64,000 bases of DNA. Origin: Chamaecyparis obtusa (Eukaryota; Streptophyta; Pinopsida; Cupressales; Cupressaceae). Where the stretch lies: positions 248,001 through 312,000 of the forward strand of contig BSBK01001580.1 in the NCBI GenBank assembly GCA_027943335.1. Direction: 5' to 3'. The position numbers were made by a program, and so were the translations under genes. Positions 11,140-21,383 of the stretch are shown one piece after another. The notes under the pieces are model-generated. The model was not told the DNA's origin. It saw only the letters and a program-made list of their open reading frames with translations, and did not search any database. The number at the start of each line of letters is the position of its first letter. Position 1 is the stretch's first letter.

Positions 11140-12560
11140 ACTTGAAAAAACTTGATTGATCTTCTTAGAAAATTCAGACATGTTTTTGCTTGGTCCTATG
11201 AAGATCTCAAAGCTTATAGAGAGGACCTCTTTCAACATGAGATTCCACTAAAAGAAGGTACAAAATCTTTTAGACAGAAATTGAGACCTGTTAACCCTAC
11301 CTTGGCACCTAAAATGCAATGAGAACTTAAGAAAATGATGGATGCTAGAATAATCAAGCCTATTAGACACTCCACTTGGGTTTCAAATTTGGTGCCTATA
11401 AAAAAGAAGAATGGTGACATCAGGCTTTGTGTTGATTTTAGAAACCTTAACATAAATTCTCTAAAAGATAACTATGGATTACCAAATATGGAGAACATGT
11501 TACAGAAGGTCACTGCATCAGAATTAATGTCCATGATGGATGACTTTTCTGGTTATAATCAAGTTATGGTTAAAGACATAGAGCAATTTAAAATTGCATT
11601 CACATCCCCATGGGGGACATATGTTTATGTGAGGATGCCTTTTGGGTTGACTAATGCTGGTGCCACTTTCCAAAGGGCCATGGATGTAGCCTTTGCAGAT
11701 TTCATTGATAGGTTCATGGTGGTATATCAAGATGATCTAACAACATTCTCAGCTAAGGAAGGACAACATTTCCAACATCTAGAAAAAATCTTCATTAGAG
11801 CATTAGAGTATGGGGTTTCTTTGAACCCAAAGAAATGTGCTTTTGGTGTGGTAGAGGGAAAACTTCTAGGGCATATTGTTTGAAAGGATGGAGTAAGGAT
11901 AGACCCTGAAAGGGTGGAAGCTATTGATAAATTATCTCTACCAAATAATATCAAAGGAATTCAGTCCTTTTTAGGACAAGTCAATTTCTTGAGGAGATTT
12001 ATTACAAATTTTGCAGAAATTAGCATTCCCATATCAAGAATGTTAAAAAAGGGAGAAAAAGTTGAATGGAATGTTGAAGCAGTGCAAACTTTTAATGACA
12101 TTAAAAGGGCTATCAAGCATGCCCCAGTTTTGAAAACACCAGATTACAACAAACCTATGCAGATCTTTTCCTTTGCATCTGCCCATACTATTGCAGCAAT
12201 ACTATTACAGAAAAATGCTGATGGTTTTGAATAGCCTATTTCTTTTTTCAGTAAGACCTTACAAGCAGCAGAACTAAATTATGATATTATTGAGAAACAG
12301 GCTTATGCCTTAGTAAAGGCTATCAAAACATTCAGGTGTTATTTGGTTGGAGCCATAGTGGTTACCTATGTTCCAAGTGCTGCAGTCAAGGATATCTTGG
12401 TCCAGCAAGAAGTTTCAGGAAGAAGATGTAGATGGATCAATAGAATTCAAGAGTTTAATATTGACATTCACATTACAAAGTTGGTAAGAGGGTTGGGCCT
12501 AGAAAAGTTGATGGCTCAAAGCAATCTGACTGCAAACCAAATAAACATGTTGGAGGAAGA
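11140..12560 (+). pseudogene. Reverse transcriptase and degenerate RNase H of gypsy C
   Basis: The RT has the full Ty3/gypsy set: MMDARIIKPIRHSTWVSN, LVPIKKKNGDIRLCVDFRNLN, the MMDDFSGYNQ motif, MPFGLTNAGATFQRAM, and the catalytic box VYQDD at 11722-11736 (YQDD where most elements have Y-L/V/I-DD). The C-terminal part shows LNPKKCAFGV and the thumb motif IQSFLGQVNFLRRFI. A canonical RNase H follows at about 12150-12480, but its first catalytic aspartate is gone (FASA where DASD is expected), so this copy looks catalytically dead. Stops lie at 11881, 12232 and elsewhere in one frame. Confidence 0.9.
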
Positions 12561-13852
12561 TCAAAGACCTTTTGTGTGTAACATGGATTGTTGTGAGTGG
12601 TATAAGGATATTGTTAAATATTTGCAAAAGATGGTTTTAACTCCTGAATTGGATGATAACAAGAAAAGAACTATTAAGCTTCATTCCATAAGGTATGCAA
12701 TTATAAAAGGTGAGTTATGGTGGAGGAGCAATGAGGGTGTCTTGCTTAGATGTGTAGACCAGGATAAGGCCAAGCTTTTGATGGATGAAATGCACAATGG
12801 GATTTGTGGGGGACGCTATGGAAAAGACTACAGCCCACAAGATCATCAAATCAAGTTTTTGGTGGCCATCACTTTTCAAAGATACCCATTAGTTTGTAAA
12901 AAAGTGTGACCCTTGTCAAAGATTTGCAAGAAAATTGAAATTTAGTGGAAACTTGCCTCTCAAACCTGTTGCCATTCAGGATCCTTTCCAAAAGTGGGGT
13001 ATGGATTTTATTGGTGAAATCCCTAACAAGTCTAGTGGAGGACATTCTTATATCTTGGTAGCAACTGATTACTTCACTAAGTGGGTTGAAGCAATCCCTT
13101 CAAGGAGAGAAACTAGTAAGGTGGTAACAGATTTTATGATGCAAAATATCCTTACAAGATTTGGTTGCCCAAAAACCATGGTGGTTGATAATGCAATGTG
13201 CTTTAGGTTAGAGGAGTTTGTTGACTTTTGTCAGGACAATGGTATTAAAATCTCATACTCATCTCCCTACCATCCACAAGGCAATGGCCAGGTTGAATCC
13301 AGTAACAAGAGTTTGATTAAAATTTTGAAAAGAGTATTAGATAAGAATAAAAGGGCCTGGGATTCCAAGTTGTTGCAAGCTTTATGGGCAGATAGGGTTA
13401 CAGTAAAGAAAGCAATAGGGTGTGCCCCTTTTGACTTAGTCTATGGGATTAATGCAAGATTGCCCTAGAACAATTTGCTACGGATGTATTAGTTCATTCA
13501 GGCATATGATGATGATATGGAGGATGAAATTACTATCAGAATAAATGACTTAATTCAATTGAATGAGGTAAGAAATGATGCCCATACTAGAAATGAGAAG
13601 ATACAGGCCCAGTGCAAAGTCTTGTATGACAAAAGGACTACTCAAAGAAGTTTTGTAAGTGGTGACTTGGTCTTGATGTGGAATGCAAGATTAGAAGATA
13701 AAGGAAAGCATGGGAAATTTGATCCCATCTGGTTAGGCCCATATATCATTGAAGAGAAATGGGGAACAAGTTCATATCTATTGAAGAATTTGATAAGAGA
13801 ACTCATTGAATTGCCATTTCATGGGCAATTCTTAAAATTTTACTTTTCTTAA
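12561..13852 (+). pseudogene. Integrase of gypsy C
   Basis: The integrase would join element DNA to the host chromosome. The N-terminal zinc-binding region (MHNGICGG...KKCDPCQ) is disturbed by frameshifts between about 12815 and 12905. After the shift the core reads on: D in GMDFIGEI (about 13002), D in VVDNA (about 13188) and E in GQVESSNK (about 13297), a complete D,D,E set. A stop at 13467 precedes the C-terminal domain, which ends with GKFDPIWLGPYII and a stop at 13850. No chromodomain is visible, which fits the non-chromovirus Tat side. The remaining 13853-14004 before the LTR is non-coding, and I see no clear polypurine tract. Confidence 0.88.
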
Positions 13853-14453
13853 GTGATTTTCTAAGTCTCTGTGTAGGTTTAGGTTTGGGGTTTTGTGTGC
13901 AGTTCTTTGTTGCCAGTCAAATTTTTGTTTTGGTCTGCTCTTCCAGGAGATTCCAATTTTCTCATTGTATTTTCAAGAGATACATGTCCCCGAGTATGAG
14001 CCACTGTTAGCACTATCCTAAAATTTTTCATCCTCATGCTAAACTTTTGAAAATTTGATTCTTAGACCTAATTGTGAGGTTTTATGGCTAAAACCCTAAG
14101 TTTGATGGAAACCCTAGTTGGTCTTAGCATTTTTATGTTTTAGCATTAATTATTTAGCTCACTAACTTTCCAAATAGACATGTGCAATATTGACCCCTTT
14201 TAAAGTGACCACTTTACATGTTATACCACTAGGTTGTCGAATGGGGTCCCTTTTTAATATTTCTTTCAAAGCCTAAGTTTCTTGTTAATTTTTCTAGGTG
14301 ACTAGCCTTTTGAAATGAGTGGTTGTCATTAAATCTTAAGGCTCCCTATTGTCAGAATTTCTGACATGTGATTTGGTGACAAGAGGACATTTGTCCAAGC
14401 GGGCCCGTCTTCGAAGCCTATTGTCGATTAAAAAAAGGAGTGTATCAGTGACT

Positions 14454-15285
14454 GTCGTTATACCGTTGGGTCAAGTTGATTTCTTTTTAAGCATCGCAGT
14501 ATAGTGACAAGAGTTCAATCAAGTTTTTACTGATAGCGGCAGGTTCTGGCTTGTCAGTCTCTGTGGCGTTTCTCATAGGTTGACACTTGTCTTCAATGAC
14601 GTAGTAGCTGTGGGGTCAGACCTTTTCAAAGGATAAAACATAGATTGATCTTATGGTTGTCATTATACCATTGATGAAAGTTGTGAAGTATTTAAGCCTT
14701 GCAGTATAGCGACGACCGTCCGATTCTATATGAAGGATGAGATAGAAAGTGGGCCCTAAATTGCCATGTCACACTGACATGTTTGCTTTCAATTGGTTGA
14801 AGTAAGTTGTGATGTGGTAGTCGACAAGGTGTTTGGTACTGAGAAAGAAAAGGAGAAGGGCCCACCCACCTATTTTTGTAAACATGGCAGTTTTTGACTC
14901 GACGAAGAATTAAGTGAAGTGTTAGTGTGGGGTTGACTTTCTCGAATAGTTAAGGCTTGAACAAATCTCGTGGTTGTCGGTATACCATTGGGATAAGGTG
15001 CATGATTTTTAAGGCCTGCGGTATAGAGATGACCGTTAGATCTTGTTTAAAGGAGATGACCTATCAGCTGTCAGTATGATTGACACCGAGGAAAAGGTTG
15101 CGTTTCCACCTGCTGGTTTGTCCAACGTGGCATATGTTGATTCGATGAAAGGTTCGAAAAGAAGGGTGGGGTCATCACTTTGGGAAATGGTAAAGCGCGA
15201 TAAGTTGGAAAAGATCCTGTGGTTGTCATTACACCATTAAGGAAAGATGTTCGTATCTTATGCCCGCGCTTTAGCGACATAATGA
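14454..15285 (+). repeat. Four diverged inverted-repeat modules in U3 of gypsy C
   Basis: Each module has a left arm of the form GTCNNTATACC and a right arm of the form GTATAGNGAC, with about 30-40 bases between. They lie at about 14454-14508, 14658-14717, 14976-15029 and 15225-15285, spaced 200-320 bp apart. The intervening sequence also recurs loosely (ggttgtc, aagttg, and ttaagcctgc or ttaaggcctgc). One more copy is in the left LTR. Possible roles are transcription-factor sites or a folded RNA; the sequence alone does not decide. Confidence 0.6.
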
Positions 15286-18200
15286 CACCTGTCCGCTCTG
15301 ATCAAAATTGAGTTAAGTTATTTCTTTTTCCCACATGATTAAATTGAGCTGTTCTCATTGGTTGGGAACTAGTTTGGGGAAAATAATAAGAGGGTTGCGC
15401 GGCTATTTTTGTTGACCATCTGATGTGCCGAATATAAAACAAGATCAATGGTCCAAATTCAAATTTCTGCTCTGTAATGTTGCTCACATCTTGTGAATGT
15501 TGAGGCCGCTAGTTTTTAGTAATGGTGAACTTAATGAGCTATGTGCAGATGAATTGCAAATGGTTGACAAGACATTATATATCCAAATTTGATCGTTGCA
15601 TTCTTTACCTCTTTCATAAGCATCTTGGTGAATTGGATTATTTTCTAGAGCAATATCAAGTAGAGTTTTGTAAGCGCCTGGTAGGTCATAATCTCTGAAT
15701 TCAAGAATTATTTGAGGCTTTGAGGAAGTTGTGAAGAAATAGTGTTGCTAGCTAGTAATATTTAGGGTTTTCTCTAGTATTTACACATTGTTTTAAAAAA
15801 AACCCTAGTTAAAATGCCACCAAAGAGGGGGTTGTCTGGGAAAATAGAGTACAAAGATAGGGGTGTTTTTGAGGACTTGATGCAATTGCTCCTACATTCA
15901 AATAATGGGGCAACTAGACTGAAGGAATTGGTCCAAAGGAACCCTAGAGATTATGTGAATAGTGGGCTCCATGATAGAGGAAACTGGATGAGAGACGCTA
16001 GGGTGGGAGAGGATTACAATGAACTTATTTTGTTCAAGTCAACATACTCATAGAGGAATTCATGTGCCCCCCTTAGCAACATTTGGCAATTTGATATAGG
16101 AAAGTTGGTAGTTCTTGGAGTGTTTATGGATGCAAAATTGTTGATTCAGATTGTTAAGTGTTATGATCTTGTGACAAAATGTGTCAAGGATGTGAATAGA
16201 AATAATTTAATTAGCATCACAGAAGATGAGATTAGGGAAGTATTTTCATTAAATGACCCTTTTGTTGGGTTAGAAAAAATAGATTTTAATGAATTCACTG
16301 AGGTGTATGAAGCTCAGAAAGATTACTTAAGGACAGGGCCTCTGAGGGATTTTCTAGACCAAATTGGATCAATATGTGTTATCAGCCCAAGTACAGTAGA
16401 GCCTTTTAGGATGGATTTGTTCAGTAAATGAGCACAGGGTTTTTATAAGTCTTTAACTCTAATCCTGGGGCATGATGAAGCTACTCATATGCCTATTCCA
16501 TATATGTTTATGATGGTGCAATCTCTACATCCCCAGTTGGCATTAATTTTTTATTTTGCCTCTCACTTAGTTGACCTAATCCATGAGGGATTGATGGGAA
16601 TAAAAAACATGAAGGTTAGTAGGCCCTTTGGGTGGTACTCTATGCTCATGCATATGTTCTTATACAAAGGTGAGCAGTTTTTTAGTTCAACAGTCAACAT
16701 TGTCAAAGAGAGGAATGGAGAAACCCTTCCAATTTAGTTGTGGACCACAACTTTGTCATGGGATAGAGCTGATGCCAGTTTTATTGCTTTTGATAGGGAT
16801 TTTGCCTCAAGGCTTAGAACATTGTTATTTTTTGACAACCCAAGAATCCCAAGGGAATTGTTAAGATCGATTAGACCAAAAGAATATTGTCAGGATATTA
16901 CCATAGTTCATAATTTTGGTGATATTATATTGTATCCTATTTCCACAGTCTTTAGGGTATATGGTTGTAAGAAGGCACCTTACATTTTTCCCTACCAAGT
17001 TCCATTGAAGATAGGATATGTAGAAATATTAAGGCAAATTGGTGACTTGTAGGAAATTGCTCTCATTGGTAAAGGAAGAGGGACTTTCTTCCCTGATATC
17101 ACAATTTCCCATTAGTATGTTATCACTAAAGGAGGATGGGTGTATTTAAACCAGGTCTTGCAACCCTATAGAATGCCTACAGCTATAGTAAGATGTGCAG
17201 ACAATGAGGGTTTCTTGTCAGGAATGTTTAGGGGAAAGATAAGGTGTGCTCTTATGGAGCACTAGTTCAATTTTCTTGAGGATATAATAAGGAATGAGTT
17301 TGACCTCCAAACTCAAGAAATTAAGAAGGAGAAGTGGGTGATCTATAAAAAGACTGTAGATTTCATCAGAAATTTTGATAGAACTTATGATCCATTGAAG
17401 GGTTTTGAGCCATGGGCAAGAAAGGTAGAGGCTCTTATGGAGCATTTTGAAGGGATCATACATGCAGTGAATGTGGAAAGAGCTGCTGTAAGAAAGATAG
17501 ACCTTGAGAGAGCTAGGCAAATTTTAAGCCAGCCAGGATATACAAAATTGACCCCAAGGGGAGTTTATACTATGCAAAAGAGAAGTGGTTACATTGTTCT
17601 TCTACCAACACAACAGAGAGGTGAGGATCTTCCTTCTACTTCAAGAGGAAAGAGGCCTATGGATGATCAAACAATGCAAGGACCCTCTCCTAAGAGGCAG
17701 AGACAAGAGGGATTAGGATCAGAACAAAATATTTATTCTCCTTCTCAATCCCCCTTACACTTAGATGAACATGGGGTAGTTGAACAATTAGTACAAATGA
17801 GGAATGAGGGGAGCATTTTTGTTTCCAATGATGAATTACAAGAAGAAATTTCAGAGCCACCTAAGGAGGTAGCAATGGATCTTACTATTGCTGAATTTGA
17901 GGGTAAGAAAATTGACCCTATTTTAAAATAGGCCAGTGACTCTTTTGTTGTTGATGACAAATTTGTAAAGACTAGGGCATTTTTCAATTTTTATGGAGAA
18001 TGAAGATAAATCAATTTAAAGAGATTTGTGAAAAGAAGAAAGAAGAGTTCCCTGATAGGGACACAACATAAATTGAAATTGAACCAAGGGAGAGATGATA
18101 AAGTAGTTTGAGAAGATTACTCGTGAGGAGGGAAGGGCTATGGTCCATACTGTAGGGGTGTTGATTCTACCATAATGGGATATTGTTGATGGAATAATTT

Positions 18201-18304
18201 TTTATCAGATCAGGAAGAGCAAGATAAAGACTCTTGCTACTGCAAAACAAGCACATCAAGTTGCTAGGGGTATTTATTTCTTAGATGATCATGCAGCCTT
18301 GGTA

Positions 18305-18309
18305 ATGTG
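18305..18309. repeat. Target-site duplication of solo LTR D (left copy, ATGTG)
   Basis: The bases atgtg precede D and recur immediately after it at 19053-19057. The match is perfect. Confidence 0.9.
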
Positions 18310-19052
18310 TGTAAGGAAACTCAGGTGCGGAAACAACTTCCTACACTAATCTCTAAAGGAAAATATTGTGCAAATTATTTTAAATCCTTACAATTTCAAA
18401 TTCATTAACTACTTTAACAATGATATTGCAACCATATACCATGCATACAAAAAATAGAGAATGACACAATGATTTACCCTAGGGAAACCTTTCAGTAAAA
18501 ACCCCAGCAATCCAAAACCTGCACAATGTATTAATCAAAACTATTACAGTTTACAATACACTTGCAATGCAAGCTCTTTCAGAAGATTTCCAACTCTTGA
18601 AGACAAATCGTGGCAGCATAAAAATGTTCCAACAATACACAAAATTCTCCAATCTTCACAACCCTAAAAAATGCTTATATCATGCGCTTCCCTTTTTAGG
18701 GCAACTTCCAAAGATAGCCATATTAGGGTTTTACCATTCTCTGAGAAAATAGGAACCCCACCATTGGGGAAGAGTGTATAGTCCTCAACTTTATCAGTTG
18801 CAACATGTCTTCACCTGTCATTGAATCTTCCAAACATAGCTCTTACGTGTCATAGGAATCTGTCATAACCATTTCAGCCATGATCTCCTTACACACAATT
18901 CAAGATGCTGACACATCAAGTGGAGTGACACATCAACATGCCAACTAGACATGTACACTCACACTTAATTACATTATTTGCAAGAACTACCTTTTACAAA
19001 ACAAATAATAAGAATAGGAATTATCCAAGGTTGAGACACCTTATTCCTAACA
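18310..19052 (-). mobile_element. Solo LTR D (copia-like), inside C's LTR
   Basis: This 743-bp LTR begins TGTAAGGAA and ends TTCCTAACA, near-perfect inverted ends, with a perfect 5-bp ATGTG duplication. It carries no interior, so it is what remains after recombination between two LTRs of one insertion. The words accctagggaaacctttcagtaaaaacccc near 18477-18507 are the antisense form of the GGGTTTT...GGTTTCCC motif often seen near the 3' part of plant copia LTRs, so I place it on the minus strand. It splits the long LTR-encoded frame of C. The short open frame at 18567-18752 is not a gene. Confidence 0.85.
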
Positions 19053-20468
19053 ATGTGGTCCCTTAAGAGGGAAGAAAACAAAGGAAAAAGAGAAGCTCTC
19101 TCTTCAAAGTATGCTGGAAACTTGTTAGTGCAACGAGTAGGTGAGATTTCTAGTGTAGAGGCTTCAAACCTCATTTTAGAGACTGCCAAATTTAATGTCA
19201 AGGTGGCAGAAAAGGATGCACAAGAAAAGGAAGAGTTGAGGCTTAAATTTGAAATTGTCCTCAAGTCTTATAATGAGCTTAAGATAGAGATAATCCAAAA
19301 GGACAAGTTAATTGCTGAATTTTTAGGACCACAGGATCATAGGTCACCATAATTAATGATAGCTGACAGACCTGCAGTGGCTTCTTCATCTAGCCCTATC
19401 ATTGAATTTCCACCTTCACCTTACCCAGAGACACACCTAGATGCAAGGCTCAGTTGGGAGAAGCAATAGTTACTTGAGGAAACAAATCATTTTAAAAGAA
19501 AAAGGAAAGAATTGGATAGGCTGAGGGAAGAACATTTGAAAGACAAGAGCTTGTTAGAGCATAAATATGAAGAAAAGGTAACAAAGGCTGTGATGCAATT
19601 TGCTACAAATTTGAATCCCACAGTTCTATTTGACCATGCTAGGAGGTTAAGGATACTACTTACATCATTGGATAAGCATAAGAGTGAGTTTGGACCAATC
19701 TTTAAGAAATGGATTGAGAGATCTTTGAATGTGAGATTATTCAGATGGTTGTCCAAGTCTCAAAATGATCCTGACCCTTTGATTAAACCATTGCACCAGA
19801 ATGTGAAGAAGCTTGTAGAGCATGACATACTTTTGGGTGATTTTGAAAGAAAATCAAATTTGATGAAGAAAGAATTGACACTTCCCAGCTGTGACTTGAT
19901 CCCAAGAGTTTTTAAGAAGAATGGTGAACTTAAGGAACTGATCAAGTGGAGAGCACAAATAGATGATGACTTTTCTGCTAGAATGACTAGCATTTTGACT
20001 TTAGAAAATACTTTATTCTTTATTCATACTATTGAGACATTAATTTCTGCCAAGTCTAAGTTTGATTTCATTCAGCGAGAAATTAGTCAACTAGAGGATA
20101 GGTGGGAACAATTATCCAACAAAAATGCATAATTTGCAAATTTTGAGTTCCCAAGTGAAGAGGTGTACAACAGGTGGAGGTATCAGTACATACCTCATGC
20201 AGAAAAAGTAAATACTCCACCTACCTCTTGAAACAAATGAAGATAGTACCCTTTTTGAGTCATGAAGGTTGTTGAGATGAAGACATGTATTTATTGTAGG
20301 AATGACAACAAAGATATTACAATCAGATTTGTTGAAAGAAGTCGAGGACAAAATTGGAGACATAAAGCAAGGCGGCTCATGTACAAATATCTTATCAATT
20401 TTGATTAGTGTATTTATTGTAAACCCAATAGGGTTGTTGTAAAGTTTTTAGCTTAAAGTTTTGTAAAC

Positions 20469-20533
20469 CCTAGAATGATCAGTAGCTTGTTGCATTTCCT
20501 TGTATATAAAGGATTTTTCATGATCATTCTAGG
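20469..20533 (+). promoter_or_regulatory. LTR core promoter of C (right): TATA box within an inverted repeat
   Basis: TATATAAA lies at 20503-20510, between CCTAGAATGATC (20469-20480) and its exact reverse complement GATCATTCTAGG (20522-20533). Both arms are conserved in the two LTRs although the sequence around them has diverged. Transcription would start close to the right arm. Confidence 0.75.
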
Positions 20534-21383
20534 CATTGAGAGTTTAGGTGTTGAGAAGATAGAAATTTTGAAACCCTAACCCTCAGTCGAGGAGTGTAAC
20601 ATTTTGTATTATTTTTCATCAAGCAATAGAGAAGAAGTACAGGTTGCTGCTGCTATCTTAAAAGCTTGTTATTCAGAATATGATGTATACAAATGATCAA
20701 GGTTGTACTTAATACAAATCTCAAATCTTTGTCTCTCCTTTGTATTTATTCTATGAATCTTTAAATCTTTCAGATATTTATATGTATGTATTTGGCTTTG
20801 AGTTTTGATCTAGGGTTTGATTAAATATTGCTTAGGGTGGGATGCATGTTCACTGAATTTATTTGAGGATTTTCTATAAGTAGGAAAGAGTTGGGGTGTT
20901 TGTATTTATGTTCAAAGGGCAGTTATTCTTAAAACATCTTTGTATTCATTCTATCTTCTGATATTTTGCGCAATGGATAGGGCACTGGCCTGTATTTTCC
21001 TATCTTTGCTTTGTGGGGAATGATCAAAATCTTTGTTAACCTAAACATATAATCAATACGAGTCTTTTAAAGTTTTATTTACTTTATATAAGTTGTTTTA
21101 TCCAGTGATGGAGAGTCAATGAATAATCGGTTGTTATTTAGTACTTTCTCACTATCATCTGTTATAAGATCCAGTATTAAGTAAAGAATAGAGTTGAATC
21201 TATTGGATCAGGTGTACCCACCTTGGTTTTGTAGAGCCAGAAGTGAAGAGGGCAGTCTTGTCCCTATAGTTGGTCCAGTTGCTTATAGATTTCCCACATT
21301 TGGAATTAACCCCTCCTTAACATTAGTCATAAGCATATTGGTATCTCATGGAGTATAAAATCTTTTGAAGAACCAACAAACTA

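Larger units (their letters stand above)
15814..20132 (+). pseudogene. Long LTR-encoded frame of unknown function (U3 of gypsy C)
   Basis: I do not recognise this protein. It begins with an ATG at 15814 (MPPKRG...). From 15814 to 17931 a single frame holds with stops near 16051, 16429, 16735, 17050, 17113, 17263 and 17929. A frameshift lies between about 17931 and 18090. The frame then runs through solo LTR D, whose removal rejoins it at 18304/19053, and on to the stop at 20130-20132. Total length is about 1,190 codons. Features: a globular N-terminal half, a basic bipartite-nuclear-signal-like segment (KR, 12 residues, KRQR) at about 17650-17705, an acidic Pro/Ser-rich stretch, then a charged coiled-coil-rich C-terminal third (about 19060-20110). 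No transmembrane or envelope-like segments are apparent. It sits upstream of the LTR TATA box, hence in U3. The genomic RNA would carry it 3' of pol. Confidence 0.65.
4661..21378 (+). mobile_element. Ty3/gypsy LTR retrotransposon C (Tat-like), nested in copia B
   Basis: The plus-strand element has LTRs 4661-6663 and 14005-21378, both starting tgttagcactatcc and ending gaagaaccaaca. Its interior runs 6664-14004: primer site, Gag, protease, an archaeal-type RNase H, RT, degenerate RNase H, integrase. Integrase after RT makes it Ty3/gypsy. The second RNase H and the tRNA-Arg-like primer site point to the Tat lineage. The LTRs are very unequal (2,003 and 7,374 bp); the difference is exactly the segment 14510-19880. 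LTR divergence in shared parts is about 4-5 percent by eye. Codons 6910-12909 stay in one frame broken by stops, followed by a frameshift in the integrase. Confidence 0.92.
14005..21378 (+). repeat. 3' LTR of gypsy C (full length, with internal gene and solo LTR)
   Basis: It starts at tgttagcactatcc and ends at ccaaca before the copia sequence resumes. It is 7,374 bp now, and 6,626 bp after subtracting solo LTR D and its duplication. From left to right it contains repeated inverted modules (14454-15285), a long reading frame (15814-20132), the TATA box in an inverted repeat (20469-20533), and an R-U5 region of about 850 bp with the words gttgctgctgctatctt and gtggggaatgatc. The stretch 20534-21378 has no gene. 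Confidence 0.9.

Noticed and set aside
18567..18752. Open frame within the LTR of C
   Set aside because: It lies entirely in solo LTR D and has no recognisable domain.
14005..19880. The extra 5.4 kb in the right LTR of C as a later insertion
   Set aside because: The left LTR contains the C-terminal end of the same reading frame and joins at a TGACA word shared by both ends, so a deletion in the left LTR is simpler. No target duplication flanks the segment.
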